Below are positions 1 to 11,170 of a DNA stretch of 64,000 nucleotides, in pieces. The notes under the pieces were generated by a model. That model had not been told where the DNA came from, did no database searches, and saw only the letters and a list, made by a program, of their open reading frames with translations. The stretch is from Closterium sp. Naga37s-1. Taxonomy: Eukaryota; Streptophyta; Zygnematophyceae; Desmidiales; Closteriaceae. A program made the translations under genes and the position numbers. The DNA lies in assembly GCA_947471745.1 (NCBI GenBank), contig CANJKZ010000110.1:1426001-1490000 (forward strand), read 5' to 3'. Numbering within the stretch: the first letter of the stretch is position 1; every line of letters starts with the position of its first letter.

Positions 1-2081
1 GCTTGACCGGTGAGGACAACTGGACCCCGTCCTCCAAGCACGAGCCCCATGTCTGACGTACTGCACAGGTAACGCAGTGCCCTCTTCGCAGCATCCCAGT
101 GCACCTTTCGGTGCCTACCGAGAGCCACATAGTGAGCCAGAAGGCTGAGAGGGTACGCGAGGTCAGGTCGTGTGCAAGTCATCAGGTACATGAGGCAACC
201 CACAAGCTCTGGGTACGGACCACTCGGCTCTACAGACTCGTCCAAAGGTGGAGCTGAGAGCGAGTGGCCGGTAGACAGAGGAGTGGACTGTGGCGAGGAG
301 AACTGGAAGCCGAAGTGGTGACGGACCTTGTGCACCATGTGTGACTGAGTCCGTGTGATGGTGCGCCGTGCTCTGACCCGGGTGATCTGCAAGCCAAGAT
401 AGCTGCGCAGTTCACCCAAGTCAGTGCAGGTGTGTCTCTTCTGCAGCTCCAAGTTCACAAGGGTCAGTGCCTCTGTGTCAGAAATGGCAAAGACGAGGTC
501 GCCTACGTACTCGAGGACGTAGAACGGCGGCAGCGAGGTGTCTGTGCAGAGAAACAGCGACGGGTCAGCAGTAGAAGGAGCAAACCCAAGAGTCGCAAGT
601 GTAGTCCTCAGCGTGTCGTGCCACTCACGAGGCGCCTGGCGGAGACTGTAGACTGGCCGGCGGAGGCTCCACTGGGTACCTGCAGGAAACGACCCAATGA
701 AGCCAGGTGGGCGGCGCAGCCAGATCTCCTCGTGCAGACTGCCCTGCAGGAAAGCTGTGCTGAAGTCCAGAGAGTGCAACTCGTAGTCACGCTGAGCAGC
801 GACGTGCAGTAACATCCGAAGAGTAGTCATCTTTGGGGTGGGGGAGAAGGTCTGGAAGTAGTCAACTCCCTGTCACTGACTGAAGCCTCGAGCAACGTAA
901 CGCGCCTTGAAGGCAGGCGGAGTACCCGGCGGCCACTTCACCCTGAAGATCCACATGCCATCGACTATGTTCGCCCCAGGTGGGGGAACCTCGTCGACGT
1001 AGGTGCCTGTGGACTTCCAGGATGCCATCTCGGCATCCATGGCTGCCTGCCATTGAGAGGAGTAAGGACCCGTAATTGCCTCTGTGTAAGAGCGCGGGGT
1101 CGGGATGTCTGGTGCATCCGGGTCTCCCTCAGGGGCAAGCAGCATGGAAGCGAAACAAGGTACAGCAGCTGCAAGACACTCAAAGTCCTCTTGCCTGTCC
1201 TCAAGGATGTCTGTGCCAAGAGCACACTCACCCTCGGCGGACGGAGGACTGGGAGACGCAGACTCAGCAACTAGAGCTGAGGCGTAGTCTAGACGGCAGG
1301 CAGCAGCAAAGTCAAGCAGCTCAGCAACGAGAGCAGACGCAGCAGCAGACTCAAAAGAAGGGTCTGTGACAGCAGTGGCAAGGAGACGAGAGACTGTAGG
1401 ACTGGCAGCACGAGTGCAGTTAGACTCAGGGTTAGGGACCTCAGGAAGAGAGGACTCAGGAGGAGCAGGCAGAGGAATACGCAGTGGAACAGAGGAAGGA
1501 CGGAGTGCCATAGCATGCGTGCCGGGGACAGGAGGAGGACGCAAACGAGGAACGCGACGAGCAGTGGGAACAGGCGAGACAGGACGAGACGCAGGCTCAC
1601 GACGCTCTGTAAGACCGCCGGACTGCTAAGTGTAAGGAGAGGGAGCAGGCAGTGGGGAGGGTGACTGTAATGGCGGCTGCGACTGGTCAGGCGGTGGACA
1701 CAGTAAGGGAGGAGTAAGGCCAGTAGAAGACGGGACACCAAGAACCTGCTGAAGCAGGGGAACGAAGTACGGTCGCGGCCGCACAGTGCCTCCAGCACCT
1801 CCAGCGCCAGGGTCAACAACTCCAGCTCCTGCATTACCAGCGCCTCCTGCGCCATTGCCTCCAACTCCAGCTCCTCCAGCTCCAGTGCCTCCAGTGCCAG
1901 CTCCACCAGCGCAAGAGCCTCCAGCTCCGGCAGCTCCAGGCTCCGTAGGGTCTCCAGCTCCAGTGCCCCCAACACCACCAGTCCTGGCAGCTCCAGCACC
2001 CCTGGTGCGAGCACCTCCAGGACCAGTAGCCGCAGTACCTCCAGTACCACCAGCTCCAGCAGTAACTCCAGCACCTCCACC
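1..2081 (-). pseudogene. Element A hinge, RT and start of RNase H, broken
   Basis: The hinge between integrase and RT is Pro/Ser/Gly-rich and frameshifted. RT starts near 1000 (GMWIFRVK, FKARYVARGFSQ) and meets TGA at 873-875, where copy C has CGA. Further downstream the catalytic YVDD box reads YVGD: the first Asp codon is GGC at 501-503. That alone should abolish polymerase activity. The window begins in the RNase H start (LVLGG..VVLTGH in relatives). Confidence 0.85.
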
Positions 2082-4265
2082 TCAAGTATCTCCAGCGCCT
2101 CCAGCTCCGAGAGCTCCACTCCGAAGGTGTGCGCACCGAACAAGCCATTCACGCAGCTGCTGCAGAGACACTCGCGGCGAAGCACCAGCAGGACCTCCAG
2201 ACGAAGCAGCATCCGTATGCTCAGCACCCCCAGACTCCGCACCCTCCGACTCAGCACCCTCAGGATCCTCACCCTCAGGCTCAGCACCCCCAGGATCCTC
2301 ACCCCCAGGCTCAGCACCCCCAGACCCAGCACCCTCAGACCCCGCACCCCCCGGCTCCGCACCCCCAGACGCAGCACCTGTAGCAGCACCTGAGCCGACA
2401 GCTACCTCGACAGGCGCAGTACCAGGGAGAGGGTCTACGTGAGACACACCGGAGGGAGCAGGACCCTGGGGCGGGAGGGGGTCTACCGGAGGGGGACCGG
2501 GAGCAAGGAAGAGTGGCGGGGGCAGGGGAGGGGCAGAGCGGTAGGGGAAGAGATGGTAGAAGGGAACCGACTCGTCGAACGTGACGTCCTGAGACAGGAG
2601 GACACGGCACGAGGTGGGGTGGTAAAACTGCCAGCCAGGCACGTTAGGGACAAAGCCAAGGAAGACGCAGGGGATAGCACAGGCGGAGAGCTTGTCCGCG
2701 GACGGATCACGAACAAAGGCACGAGAACCCCAGACCCGGAACACCGACGCATCGCCAACCTCCCCCGTCCAACGCAGTGTGGGCGAGGTCTCCGGTAAAG
2801 AGACACGGGGCCAGAGGTTGAGCTGATGCGCAGCGTACCGGACCGCAAACGGCCACAGAAAATGGGGAGCAGCCGCATGGATCATGGAGGTACGAGCGAC
2901 CTCCATGACTAAGCCAATGCGGCGCTCAGCAATCCCATTTTGCTGAGGGGAGTCCGGAAGCATGAACGATTGGAGAATGCCCTCCCCACGACAAAAGTCC
3001 CGCAAGAGGTTGGAGGAGAACTCACCACCTCTGTCAGAGTGCAGACGCAGGACAGGAAGGTCCTGGCCGAACCGCTCGCGGAGCTGGAGACGGACTGTGC
3101 GGATCCAAGGAATCAAGACATCAACGACTTCACCCTTGCTGCGCAAAGGGAAGACCGTGGTGTACCGCATGTAGTCGTCAACTACCAGCAGAAAGTACCG
3201 CTCGCGGCCCTGTCCACTGACGCGGGCTGGGCCCCACACGTCCATGTCGAGAGTCTGCAGTGGAGCAGTCGTCAGGGGAAACGAGGAGGAGTGAGGAGCG
3301 GCGCGCTGCCGCCCCTCGACGCAAGGAAGGCAGGGCGGGAGGGGAGGCAGCGACCTGGGTAGACCAGAGACGAGAAGACGGGAGTGCATGCCACGAAGTC
3401 GTGGCAGGGAGGGGTGACCCAGGCGATGGTGCCACAGAAGAGTCTGGTGCGACAGGAGGCGACACGAGCAAGAGGCGGCTACCTAGCCTGACACGGACAC
3501 CTGAGCAGACGCAGCTACCTGAGGAGGCTCGGTAGCCAGTGTGTACAGACTCGACCCTGGCCGACGAGTGAACGTAGCCAGGTGTCGCCCCGTTCGTGTT
3601 CACGTGCAGATCGACACACGCTGACCCCCAGGAGTGGTGGTAGTGACCATCGCATCCTGGAGGGCAGCGGTACTCACCAAGTTCGTAGAGAACGAGGGGA
3701 GGTGAAGACCTGACAGTGAGCCAGACGGAACCGCCGGACACGGGAGGACAGTGGAGGAACGGGCAACGACCAGGCCCCCAGAGGGTTCAGACAGTCTGAC
3801 CGGGACAGGTGCAGGGAGAGGAGTGAGAGTGGTGCTGTCACGAAAGAAACAGCGCGAGGCGCCTGAGTCCAACGTGAAGGTGTGCAAGGCCTGAGCAGGC
3901 GCAGTACCAGGGAGAGTACCAGACTCACTAACACCTAGAGCAGCAGCAGCTATACCTGGGTCAGGCGGCACACACCGGTAACAGTGACCCTCAGCACTAA
4001 CAGACAAAGCATACATAGCAGAAAGAAAAGCATCAAAGTCTAGGTCAAAGATAGCAATCCTAGACCTAAGTAGATCTGCCCAGCGAGGGAGCTCGACATC
4101 GTCACCAAACAGAGCACGCCAAGCGTGATCAAGGCGGGAGAAGCAGTGGTGCTGAGTGTGAAACTTCCCGCATGTTTGACCAGCACGAACACCCGTGCGA
4201 ATGACATACGGGCAGCTATCACTACCCCCAGACGTCCCACGCTGAAACAACCACTCACAGAGCTG
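2082..4265 (-). pseudogene. Element A Gag C-terminus, protease and integrase, broken
   Basis: From 4250 to 3600 the frame carries the C-X13-C-X3-H-X4-C motif (CPYVIRTG...), then the aspartic protease motif LDSGASRCFF. A TGA at 3600-3602 interrupts it, where D has a Cys codon. From 3389 a second open segment encodes integrase: LDMDVWGPARV with the first Asp, LRLHSDRGGEF with the second, and NGIAERRIG with the Glu. It runs into the repetitive hinge with GGAEPGG-type units. At least one frameshift separates the two segments. Domain order is protease, integrase, RT, as in Ty1/copia. Confidence 0.85.
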
Positions 4266-5303
4266 CTAGGGAGACTGGGTCTCGCTGCGACGCTGCTGCT
4301 GCTGCCGCTTGCCACCACCAGGGCCTCCATGCCGAGGTCCAGTCCTACTGCCTCCAGTCCCACCGCCTCCACTGCTGCCACTCCCACCGCTGCCTCCACC
4401 GCCGCCACCAGAGCCCCCCCTCCCGCCACCAGTCCCACCGTCGCCACCACCCCCACTGCCTCCACTACCTCCACTGCTGCCCCCACCACCACTTCCGCTG
4501 CCACCTCCACCACCCCTGCCACCCTTGCCCTTGCTGTTGCGGTGCTTCGCACTAGCAGAAGCAGCCCCGACGTCCTCAGCAACAGAGACGTCAGCAGCAG
4601 CAGCAGAGGCGTAGGAGGGGGCAAGGGGGGAGGGGGAGCACCCCTCAAAGAAGGGCGGGCGCAGAGTGCCACAAGCAGCACCTACAGCAACTGCACTAGT
4701 CTCAGCTGCGAGGAGATGCTGCTCGAGGAGGTCAACAGTGAGGGAGGTGGGGACAAGGGAGAGAAATTGGTCCCTGACAGAGCGAAGAGAGTCAGGGAGG
4801 CGAGTGACTATGAAGTAGAGGGTGATGAACATCGGGGGCTGGTTCCTCTCAAGGAACTCAGCAGGGACGGTAGCTCGGTAACGAGCGACGCTAGTGCGCA
4901 GGTGGGAAACCAGGTCCTCTACTGTGGCAAAAGCTGACAGCTCGGGGAACAGGTAGGGCAGTAGCAGTCGGCCTAGCGCAGCAGTGGCAGGCGAGGAGTA
5001 ACGAGTGACTACAGCGTCGTACATGGCCTGTGTTGTTTTGTGCTGTCCAAAGTGAGCACATTCGGCTAGCGGCAGGTGGTTGCGAATGGCTAAGCGTGCA
5101 GCAGCGTCGCGCGTAAGCCACTGGGAGCGAGTCGCACTGTCAGCTGTGGCGGGAGGGGTAGTAGCGGCACCTGACGCGAGGTCAAACAGCGATACACTGT
5201 CCTTTGAATCGCTCAGTAGGTACAGCTGCAGGTCCTCGAGCCACGTGTCAAACTGAACCGGTCTACCCTCATGATCGAACGCGAGAACTCGAAGCGAAGC
5301 CAT
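4266..5303 (-). pseudogene. Element A Gag, ended by a premature stop
   Basis: The start is the ATG at 5303, equivalent to the first ATG of copies B, C and D (MASLRVLAF against MATPSVLAF). The first ~240 residues are the copia Gag core (UBN2/DUF4219-like by pattern). A long Gly/Ser-rich tract and a short Gln tract follow. The frame ends after 345 codons at TAG (4266-4268), where B, C and D have CAG in the conserved context before QLREW/QLLDW. The same frame stays open to 3600, so this is a nonsense mutation and not a natural gag/pol boundary. Confidence 0.85.
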
Positions 5304-6600
5304 AGTGGCGCAGCACGTAGTAGCAGCAGTAGCGGCAGCAGCAGTAGCAGGGGCAGAGAGGCCAAGGGGCCGAGGGGCCTGGGGTTCAGGGGCCGAGGGG
5401 CCTAGGGGCCGAGGGGCCGACGGGCCGAGGTCGAAGGGGCCGAGGGGCCTGGGGTCTAGGGGCCGAGGGGCCAAACACGAAAGGGGGGGGGGGGAGCGGG
5501 GGGGGGGGCGAGGGGCCAAGGGGCCAGGGGGCCGAGGGGCCAAACACGAAGGGGCCTAAGGGCCGAGGGGCCAAGGGGCCGAGAGGGGCCTAGGGCCTAG
5601 GGGCCGAGGGGCCGAGGGGCCGAGGTTGAAGGGGCCGAGGGGCCTGGGGTCTAGGGGCCGAGGGGCCAAACACGAAGGGGGGGGGGGGTCGAGGGGCCGA
5701 GGGGCCAAGGGGCCGAGGGGCCTGGGGCCTAGGGGCCAAGGGGCCGAGGGGCCGAGGGGCCGAGGTCGAAGGGGCCGAGGGGCCGAATAGCCTACGGGCC
5801 AAGGGGCCGAGGGGCAGAGGGGCCGAGGGGCCTAGGGGCCGAGGGGCCAAACACGAAGGGGGGGAGGTGAGGGGCTGAGGCTAGGGGCGGCGGGGCGACG
5901 TGTCGCGAGGGGGGGCCGCGGGGCCGAGGCTAGGGGCGACGAGGCCGCGACTAGGGGCGACGGGGCGACGGGTCGCGAGGGGCCGCGGCTAGGGGTGACG
6001 GGGCCAAGGGGCCGCGGCTAGGGGCGACGGGGCCAAGGGGCCGAGTCTAGGGGCGACGGGGCGACTTGGCCGCGGCTAGGGGCGACGGGGCCGCAGCTAT
6101 AGGCGACGGGTCGCGAGGGGCCGCGGCTATAGGCGACGGGTCGCAAGGGGCCGCGGCTATGGGCGACGGGGCCGAGGGGCCGAGGCTAGGGGCGACGTGT
6201 CGCGAGGGGCCACGGGGCCGAGGCTAGGGGCGACGGGGCCGCGACTAGGGGCGACGGGGTGACGGGTCGCGGCTAGGGGCGACTGGGCGACGGGGGCCGA
6301 GGGGCCGCGGCTAGGGGCGACGTGTCGCAAGGGGCCACGGGGCCAAGGCTAGGGGCGACATGGCCGCGACTAGGGGCGATGGGTCGCGGCTAGGGGCGAC
6401 GGGGCAACGGGGGCCGAGGGGTCGCGGCTAGGGGCGACGGGGCCGAGGGGCCGCGGCTAGGGGCGACGGGGCCAAGGGGCCGAGTCTAGGGGCGACGAGC
6501 GACGAGGGGCCGGGCTAGGGGCGACGGGCCGGGCTAGGAGCGGCGACGGGTCGGGGCCTAGGGGGCCTACGGGTCGCGAGGGTGGCTAGCAGGGCAGCAG
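5304..6600. repeat. GC-rich minisatellite filling the leader of element A
   Basis: About 1.3 kb of short tandem units lie between the gag ATG and the primer-binding region. From about 5350 to 5870 the units are close to GGGGCCGAGG, with three interspersed CCAAACACGAAGGGGGG variants. From about 5870 to 6590 they are close to GGCTAGGGGCGACGGGG. On the element's sense strand this is C-rich, so the G runs lie on the first-strand cDNA. No coding potential is supported. Apparent open frames here are a by-product of the repeat. Confidence 0.9.
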
Positions 6601-6650
6601 GTGGTGGGCCCAAAAAAAAACGGTCCTAGAAGGGACCTGCTCTGGAACCA
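6601..6650 (-). promoter_or_regulatory. Element A primer-binding site, hairpin and tRNA anticodon-arm complement
   Basis: Directly inside the LTR, the sense strand reads TGGTTCCAGAGC, a near match to the initiator-Met site TGGTATCAGAGC. An inverted repeat follows (6622-6637, GGTCC/GGACC with a 6-base loop), then a T run, then GGGCCCACCAC (6601-6611). The last is complementary to 11 bases of the plant initiator tRNA-Met anticodon arm as I recall that sequence. The same arrangement occurs in B and D. Confidence 0.7.
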
Positions 6651-6782
6651 TGTCAGAAAGAATGAACGAGAATGAATGAACTAGCAAAGAGTTGGGTACA
6701 AGTACTAACCCTAATTGGGTTGTACCCCTTATGGGCTACCCCACTACAGCCTACACAATGTAAGCTATATATAAGTTTGACA
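6651..6782 (-). repeat. 5' LTR of element A (132 bp)
   Basis: On the sense strand it starts TGTCAAACTT and ends TTTCTGACA, so the termini are the inverted pair TGTCA/TGACA. The primer-binding site abuts it. It contains the inverted repeat GGGTACAA/TTGTACCC (6694-6701 and 6720-6727) shared with B, C and D. The partner LTR is outside the window. Confidence 0.85.
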
Positions 6783-9210
6783 CTTCATGCCCAACAACTA
6801 CTTCGCCGCAAGCGGGGTGCAAGAGGCGAACGCGCAGCAGCGGATCGAGTACTCCGTTACGCTGCTGAGGGGCCCGGCCTTGGAGTGGTGGCGCCAACTC
6901 ACGCAAACTGCTGTAAGAAGGGCTAATTTGGATGGGCATCAACAGGGCGAGGGGCATGCAGCTGCAACTTCGAGCTTAGGAAGTTTAGCTTTGGGTGTTG
7001 CCACGGTTCTGATGACATGGGAAGGATTTGAAGCGGCGCAGAAATGTAGATTACTCGTTCGTTCGGATTTCTGCCGAAATGGAGATAGCCACTCGTTCGT
7101 CTCTTCATCGCTAGTTTCTCGTCTCCATCTCGAAGCAGATTTGGCAGTCAACTTCAAGGACACGCGTATGGTAGATGGGACGCCGTTTCACATAGGACCA
7201 GTTATTCGCAAGTTGCGCGTAATGTTAGGACCGATCACGATTAGGCGTGACTTCGACTCTTCGACGCTGGACAGTTACGATTTCATCTTCGGGAGGGATT
7301 GGCTACGAACGGTTAGTACTCAGCTCGATCGGGCTCAGAGAAGCTGCAGCGTCAAGGTAGACGGGGAGTTCCGGGAGTTACCACAGTGGAGCGATGAGGC
7401 CACATCATCCACAGCTATCATCAATGGTGTCCGTGTGCGGCAGCTGGTGAGGCGTGCGGCACGGATCTTCGTGGTTTTCCTTGAGGAGGTAGAAGCTGAG
7501 GAGGGGAAAGGAGGGAGTGCAACTGTTAGCGAGAAGGTGAATCTTCCTGCTGAAGTGAGTGCACTGTTAGTAGAGTTCGCAGACGTCTTCCCTGACGAGT
7601 TGCCCCCAGGGTTACCTCCTAGCCGAGCAGTCGACCATCGAGTAGAGTTGGAGCCGGGGAGCAAGCCAGTAGCGAAGCCGCAGTGGAGGTTAAGTCCAGC
7701 AGAAACAGAGGAGATGACGCTGCAGGTTAGGCACTTCCTAGCGCAGGGGTTCATACAGCCATTTAGATTGCCTTGGGCAGCACCGATCCTTTTCGCGCCT
7801 AAGAAAGACAGAGGGTTATGGATGTGCATAGATTACCACGCACTGAATGCCGCCACCGTCGAGAACATATTCCCAGTGCCGAGAGTAGAGGATCTCCTAG
7901 ATGCAGTGCAGGGCGCTAGAGTCTTCTCAAAGATCGACCTTCGTTCGGGTTACCACTAGATTCGTATAGTTCCAGAGGATCAGGACAAGACGGCGCTTTG
8001 TACGAAGCAGGGATTGTATGAGTTCAGGGTTCTTCCGTTCGGTTTGACCAACGCCCTAGCGACGTTTCAGACGCTCATGAACACCGTCCTCTCCGAGTTC
8101 CTAGGTTCGTTCGTCGTAGTTTACCTAGACGACATCCTCATCTTCTCCAAGACGAAAGAGGAGCACGTGCAGCACTTGCATAAAGTTTTCGAGGTCTTGC
8201 GGAAGGAGCAGTTGTACGCTAAGCAGTCGAAGTGCGAGTTCTTCCTCCTCGAAGCCAATTTTCTAGGTCATGTCGTATCCACTAGTGGCATTAGGACCGA
8301 CCCGAAGAAGATCGCAGCAGTACAGGACTGGATAGCTCCGACCTCAGTCAAGGAGTTCCAGAGCTTTCTTGGATTCGCGAATTACTACTGTCGTTTCGTT
8401 CAGGGTTACGCATCAATCGCTAGTCCACTCACCGAACTACTTTGGAAGGGCGTAGATTTCGATTGGGGTCCAGCGCAGCAGCAGGCGTTCGAGCAGATGA
8501 AGTAGTCGCTCACGTCTTCATCAACACTGTCGTACCCAGATCCCACTCGCCCGTACGTTGTAGTGACTGACGCATCAGATCCCGCCATACAAGCTGTACT
8601 TCTTCAAGACCAGGGCCGCCGGTTGCAGCCGATCGCGTACGATTCGCGTAAGCTGAGTCGAGCAGAGCTGAACTATCCGATTCACGACAAGGAGGCGCTC
8701 GCGATTATCCATGCGTACAAGGTGTGGAGGTGCTACCTAGAGGGGGCAGATAGTGTTATACACACTGACCATTGCTCGCTTCGTTTCCTCAAGTCGCAGC
8801 CGCCGCTGAGTCGTCGTCAGGCTAGATGGATGGAGTTCATGGAGGGGAGTTTCCACTACATGATAGAGTACAAGCCAGGCGTATGCAACCCAGCAGATCT
8901 GCTCACTCGCCCTGGTTGCCAGCTCGCTAGTCTCACAGTCACTGCCGGCCATCCACTCCTCACAGCAGTCTTCGAGCACGGTTACACAGTAGATCCCGAC
9001 TTCACACCACAGCCGTCTGCAGGAGCAGAGGTGCAGGGTAGTGTCTACATTCGGAAGGGGACCGTAGGGATTTGGGTTCCCGCCTACCGCCCTCTTCGAC
9101 AGCTTCTTCTTTCCGAGGCGCACGATGTAGTTAGCGCGGGTCACTTCGGAGCAGATAAGACGGCTAAGACGCTTAGTCGCACATACTTCTAGCCAGGGCT
9201 TGCAGCAGAT
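6783..9210 (+). mobile_element. Gypsy chromovirus G, left fragment
   Basis: Left part of the outermost element. It starts inside gag where A is inserted, covers protease, RT, RNase H and the zinc-binding N-terminus of integrase, and stops where F1 begins (9211). It resumes at 28074. The integrase catalytic core is missing between these points. The last five bases before F1 are CAGAT, the likely left target-site copy. Confidence 0.9.
6787..9210 (+). pseudogene. Gypsy G gag-protease-RT-RNase H-integrase N-terminus, broken
   Basis: The gag remnant (RIEYSVTLLRGPALEWWRQL) passes straight into protease-like sequence, so most of gag's C-terminus is lost. Where the protease Asp-Ser/Thr-Gly is expected, the sequence reads NGDSHSFVSSS. 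RT has FSKIDLRSGYH, then TAG at 7957-7959 in place of the near-universal Gln, then YEFRVLPFGL and VVYLDDILIFS. TAG at 8503-8505 precedes RNase H (VVVTDASD, SLRFL). The integrase start carries GHFGADKTAKT, and SRTYF is followed by TAG (9190-9192) where WPG is usual. All are single-base lesions in one frame. Confidence 0.9.
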
Positions 9211-10008
9211 TGTTGGTGCAACCCTACGGTTTGCACTCGGCTTGTTGTCCGTGTGCGTGCATGCGTGTGTGCATGGAATGGTATGAGGGCATGAAATAAT
9301 ATATATTTCATGCTTACAATAGTGTGTGAATGATGAGGCATGATTTTGAATGTGTGTGTCGAGTCAATAGCGAGTTATCGCTAGTCGCGTGTCACGTCGT
9401 CGTTTGCGTGTCGTGTGCGGTTTTCTATTTTGTCGTGTGTGGAACGTTCGGCGTGTCACAGGTGTGTGCAGCAGACTTCCAAGAACTCAAGGAAGAATTT
9501 TCCTTGAAGAACCAGAGCCTTGGTTTCAAGAATCAAGTGATTTCGAAGCTCTTCAAAAGGGTAAACTTTAAGATAGTGAGAATAGTTGCATTACTTTGTG
9601 TAGTGTAACATTTCTCTTGGTGTAGGCCCTTGTGGAGGGTAGTTTCGAGACCTTTCGTGGTTGGGGACAGTGTGGCACTGTTCCACATCACTGTACCTCG
9701 GCTCTTGGGGTTTGTAGGAGCTGGGAGTCATTCCCAACTCGTAACTCTTCCTAACTTGTGTTCTAAGTCTATAGTGGCTGCCATAGTGCCGTTCGTTCAA
9801 TCCGACGCTGTATCGTCAATCCTTTATCAAATCTTGCAATCTAAATTGCTTATTGTAGGCGACGTTAAGACGCTCCAGATCCAATTTGAATCAAGTCATT
9901 TGCAGCTGTGAGCAGAACGCTATCAACGTTTGAAGCCGCTGTGCAGAAATCCGTCTGTGCTCTCTATCTTTCGTTTTAGGCACATTCAAGCCTATTGTGA
10001 CTATAACA
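9211..10008 (+). repeat. 5' LTR of F1 (798 bp)
   Basis: Starts TGTTGGTGCAACC and ends GACTATAACA, as in F2 and F3. It is about 20 bp shorter because it has one copy of the GCGGTTTCTATTTTGTC-type unit that F2 and F3 carry in tandem. It is more diverged from F2 and F3 than those are from each other, which makes F1 the oldest of the three. Confidence 0.9.
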
Positions 10009-10010
10009 AG

Positions 10011-10025
10011 TGGTATCAGAGCCCC
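10011..10025 (+). promoter_or_regulatory. F1 primer-binding site
   Basis: TGGTATCAGAGCCCC begins two bases after the LTR. The first 12 bases match the complement of the plant initiator tRNA-Met 3' end exactly, which is the standard copia primer. Confidence 0.85.
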
Positions 10026-10042
10026 TTGGAGCAGTCTCGACA

Positions 10043-11170
10043 ATGGCTGGACCTGAGGAAAGGGGTGGCAGAGTTGCTGGTGGCAGTGGAGAAGCCCAAG
10101 CTCAAGGCCAACCCCGTGATTCAGCCATGGCGCCCATGCAACCAAGTCTTGGCCCACCTAGGGATGAGCCTAGGGTGTTTGGGCTTGACAAGTTCAACGG
10201 TGACAACTTTGCTGAATGGTCCTTCAAGATGGAGAACATCTTTGACCACTATGACCTGCTGGAGGTGATAGAAGGAACGGAGAAGCGCCCCGAGAACGAC
10301 CTGGAGAAGAGCCCGTGGGTGCGGAAGAGCGCACAAGGCTATCTCCTACTTGGGCAAGCATTGGGGAGCAGCCAGATCCGTCACATCAAGCCATTCCAGC
10401 GTGAACCAGAGAAGGGACCAAAGGCATGGGCTGCTCTCAAGGGTGTACATGCTCCTGCAACAGCGGCGGTAGCGGTGGTGTTGGAACGGCAAATGGCGGC
10501 ACTACGAATTGAAGAAGACGAAGCGGTTGAAGAAGGGGTGCAGAAATTCTTCGACTTGTTGACGAGGCTTGAGGGAGCTGATTTGAACTACAGTGAGCTC
10601 CAAAAGAAGACCAAGTTGCTGGCCTTACTCCCAGAGTCCTTGTCCTCTCTCATCATCAACCTCAATCGTGACTTGCCCCACCTCTCGCTCGAAGACGTGA
10701 AGCGAGCGATCCTTCAAAAGGATATCCGTCGCCGTGAGTTGGCGAGTGCGGATGGCGCCGGGGCAGCAAGCATCGGCCGTGGATATGGCCGTGGAAGGGG
10801 CAGAGGATGAGGAGGAGGAAGGTTTGGAGGCAGCAACTTCAACGGAGGCCGCGGGAGTAGCGGATACGGCAATGACAACAAGAACAACGGACGCGGTCGC
10901 GGACGGTTCGACGGCGAGTGTCATTTTTGCCACAAGAGCGGACACATGTGGCGCGATTGCTACAAACTCCCTGATGGATGGACTCCTGCTCAAGGCCAAG
11001 AGGGTAGAGGAGCAGGAGGAGGGAGAGGAAGAGGCCGTGGAGGCCGTGGCGGTCGCGGAGGTGGTGCTGCAAGTATGAAAAGTGCCGGCAACGAGAGCGA
11101 GTCGAGGGACGATCGCTTTCTGGGTCAATTCTTCTTCGTGTCCACACAAGCATCGGCTGGTCCAGAAAAG
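10043..11170 (+). pseudogene. F1 Gag, with a premature stop and cut by F3
   Basis: The start is the ATG at 10043, equivalent to the F2 start. The Gag core (GLDKFNGDNFAEWSFKMENIF) leads into an RGRGRG tract. TGA at 10808-10810 stands where F2 and F3 have CGA. Past it the same frame carries the zinc knuckle CHFCHKSGHMWRDC (C-X2-C-X4-H-X4-C). The frame is interrupted at 11170 by F3 and picks up at 17388. Confidence 0.9.

Larger units (their letters stand above)
1..6782 (-). mobile_element. Copia element A, truncated by the window edge
   Basis: Ty1/copia retrotransposon read on the minus strand: 5' LTR (6651-6782), primer-binding site, GC-rich leader, gag, protease, integrase, RT and the start of RNase H. 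The 3' end with its LTR lies outside the window. Order and protein sequence match copies B, C and D. It sits inside gypsy element G, whose gag resumes at 6783. Several stops, frameshifts and a changed RT active site make it a dead copy. Confidence 0.9.

Noticed and set aside
1786-2442. Pro-rich antisense open frames over the hinge, with similar ones over other copies
   Set aside because: They mirror Gly/Ala-rich coding on the opposite strand and have no motif of their own.
5350-6590. CRISPR-like or satellite array
   Set aside because: Units are contiguous without spacers and are confined to a retroelement leader in a eukaryotic context.
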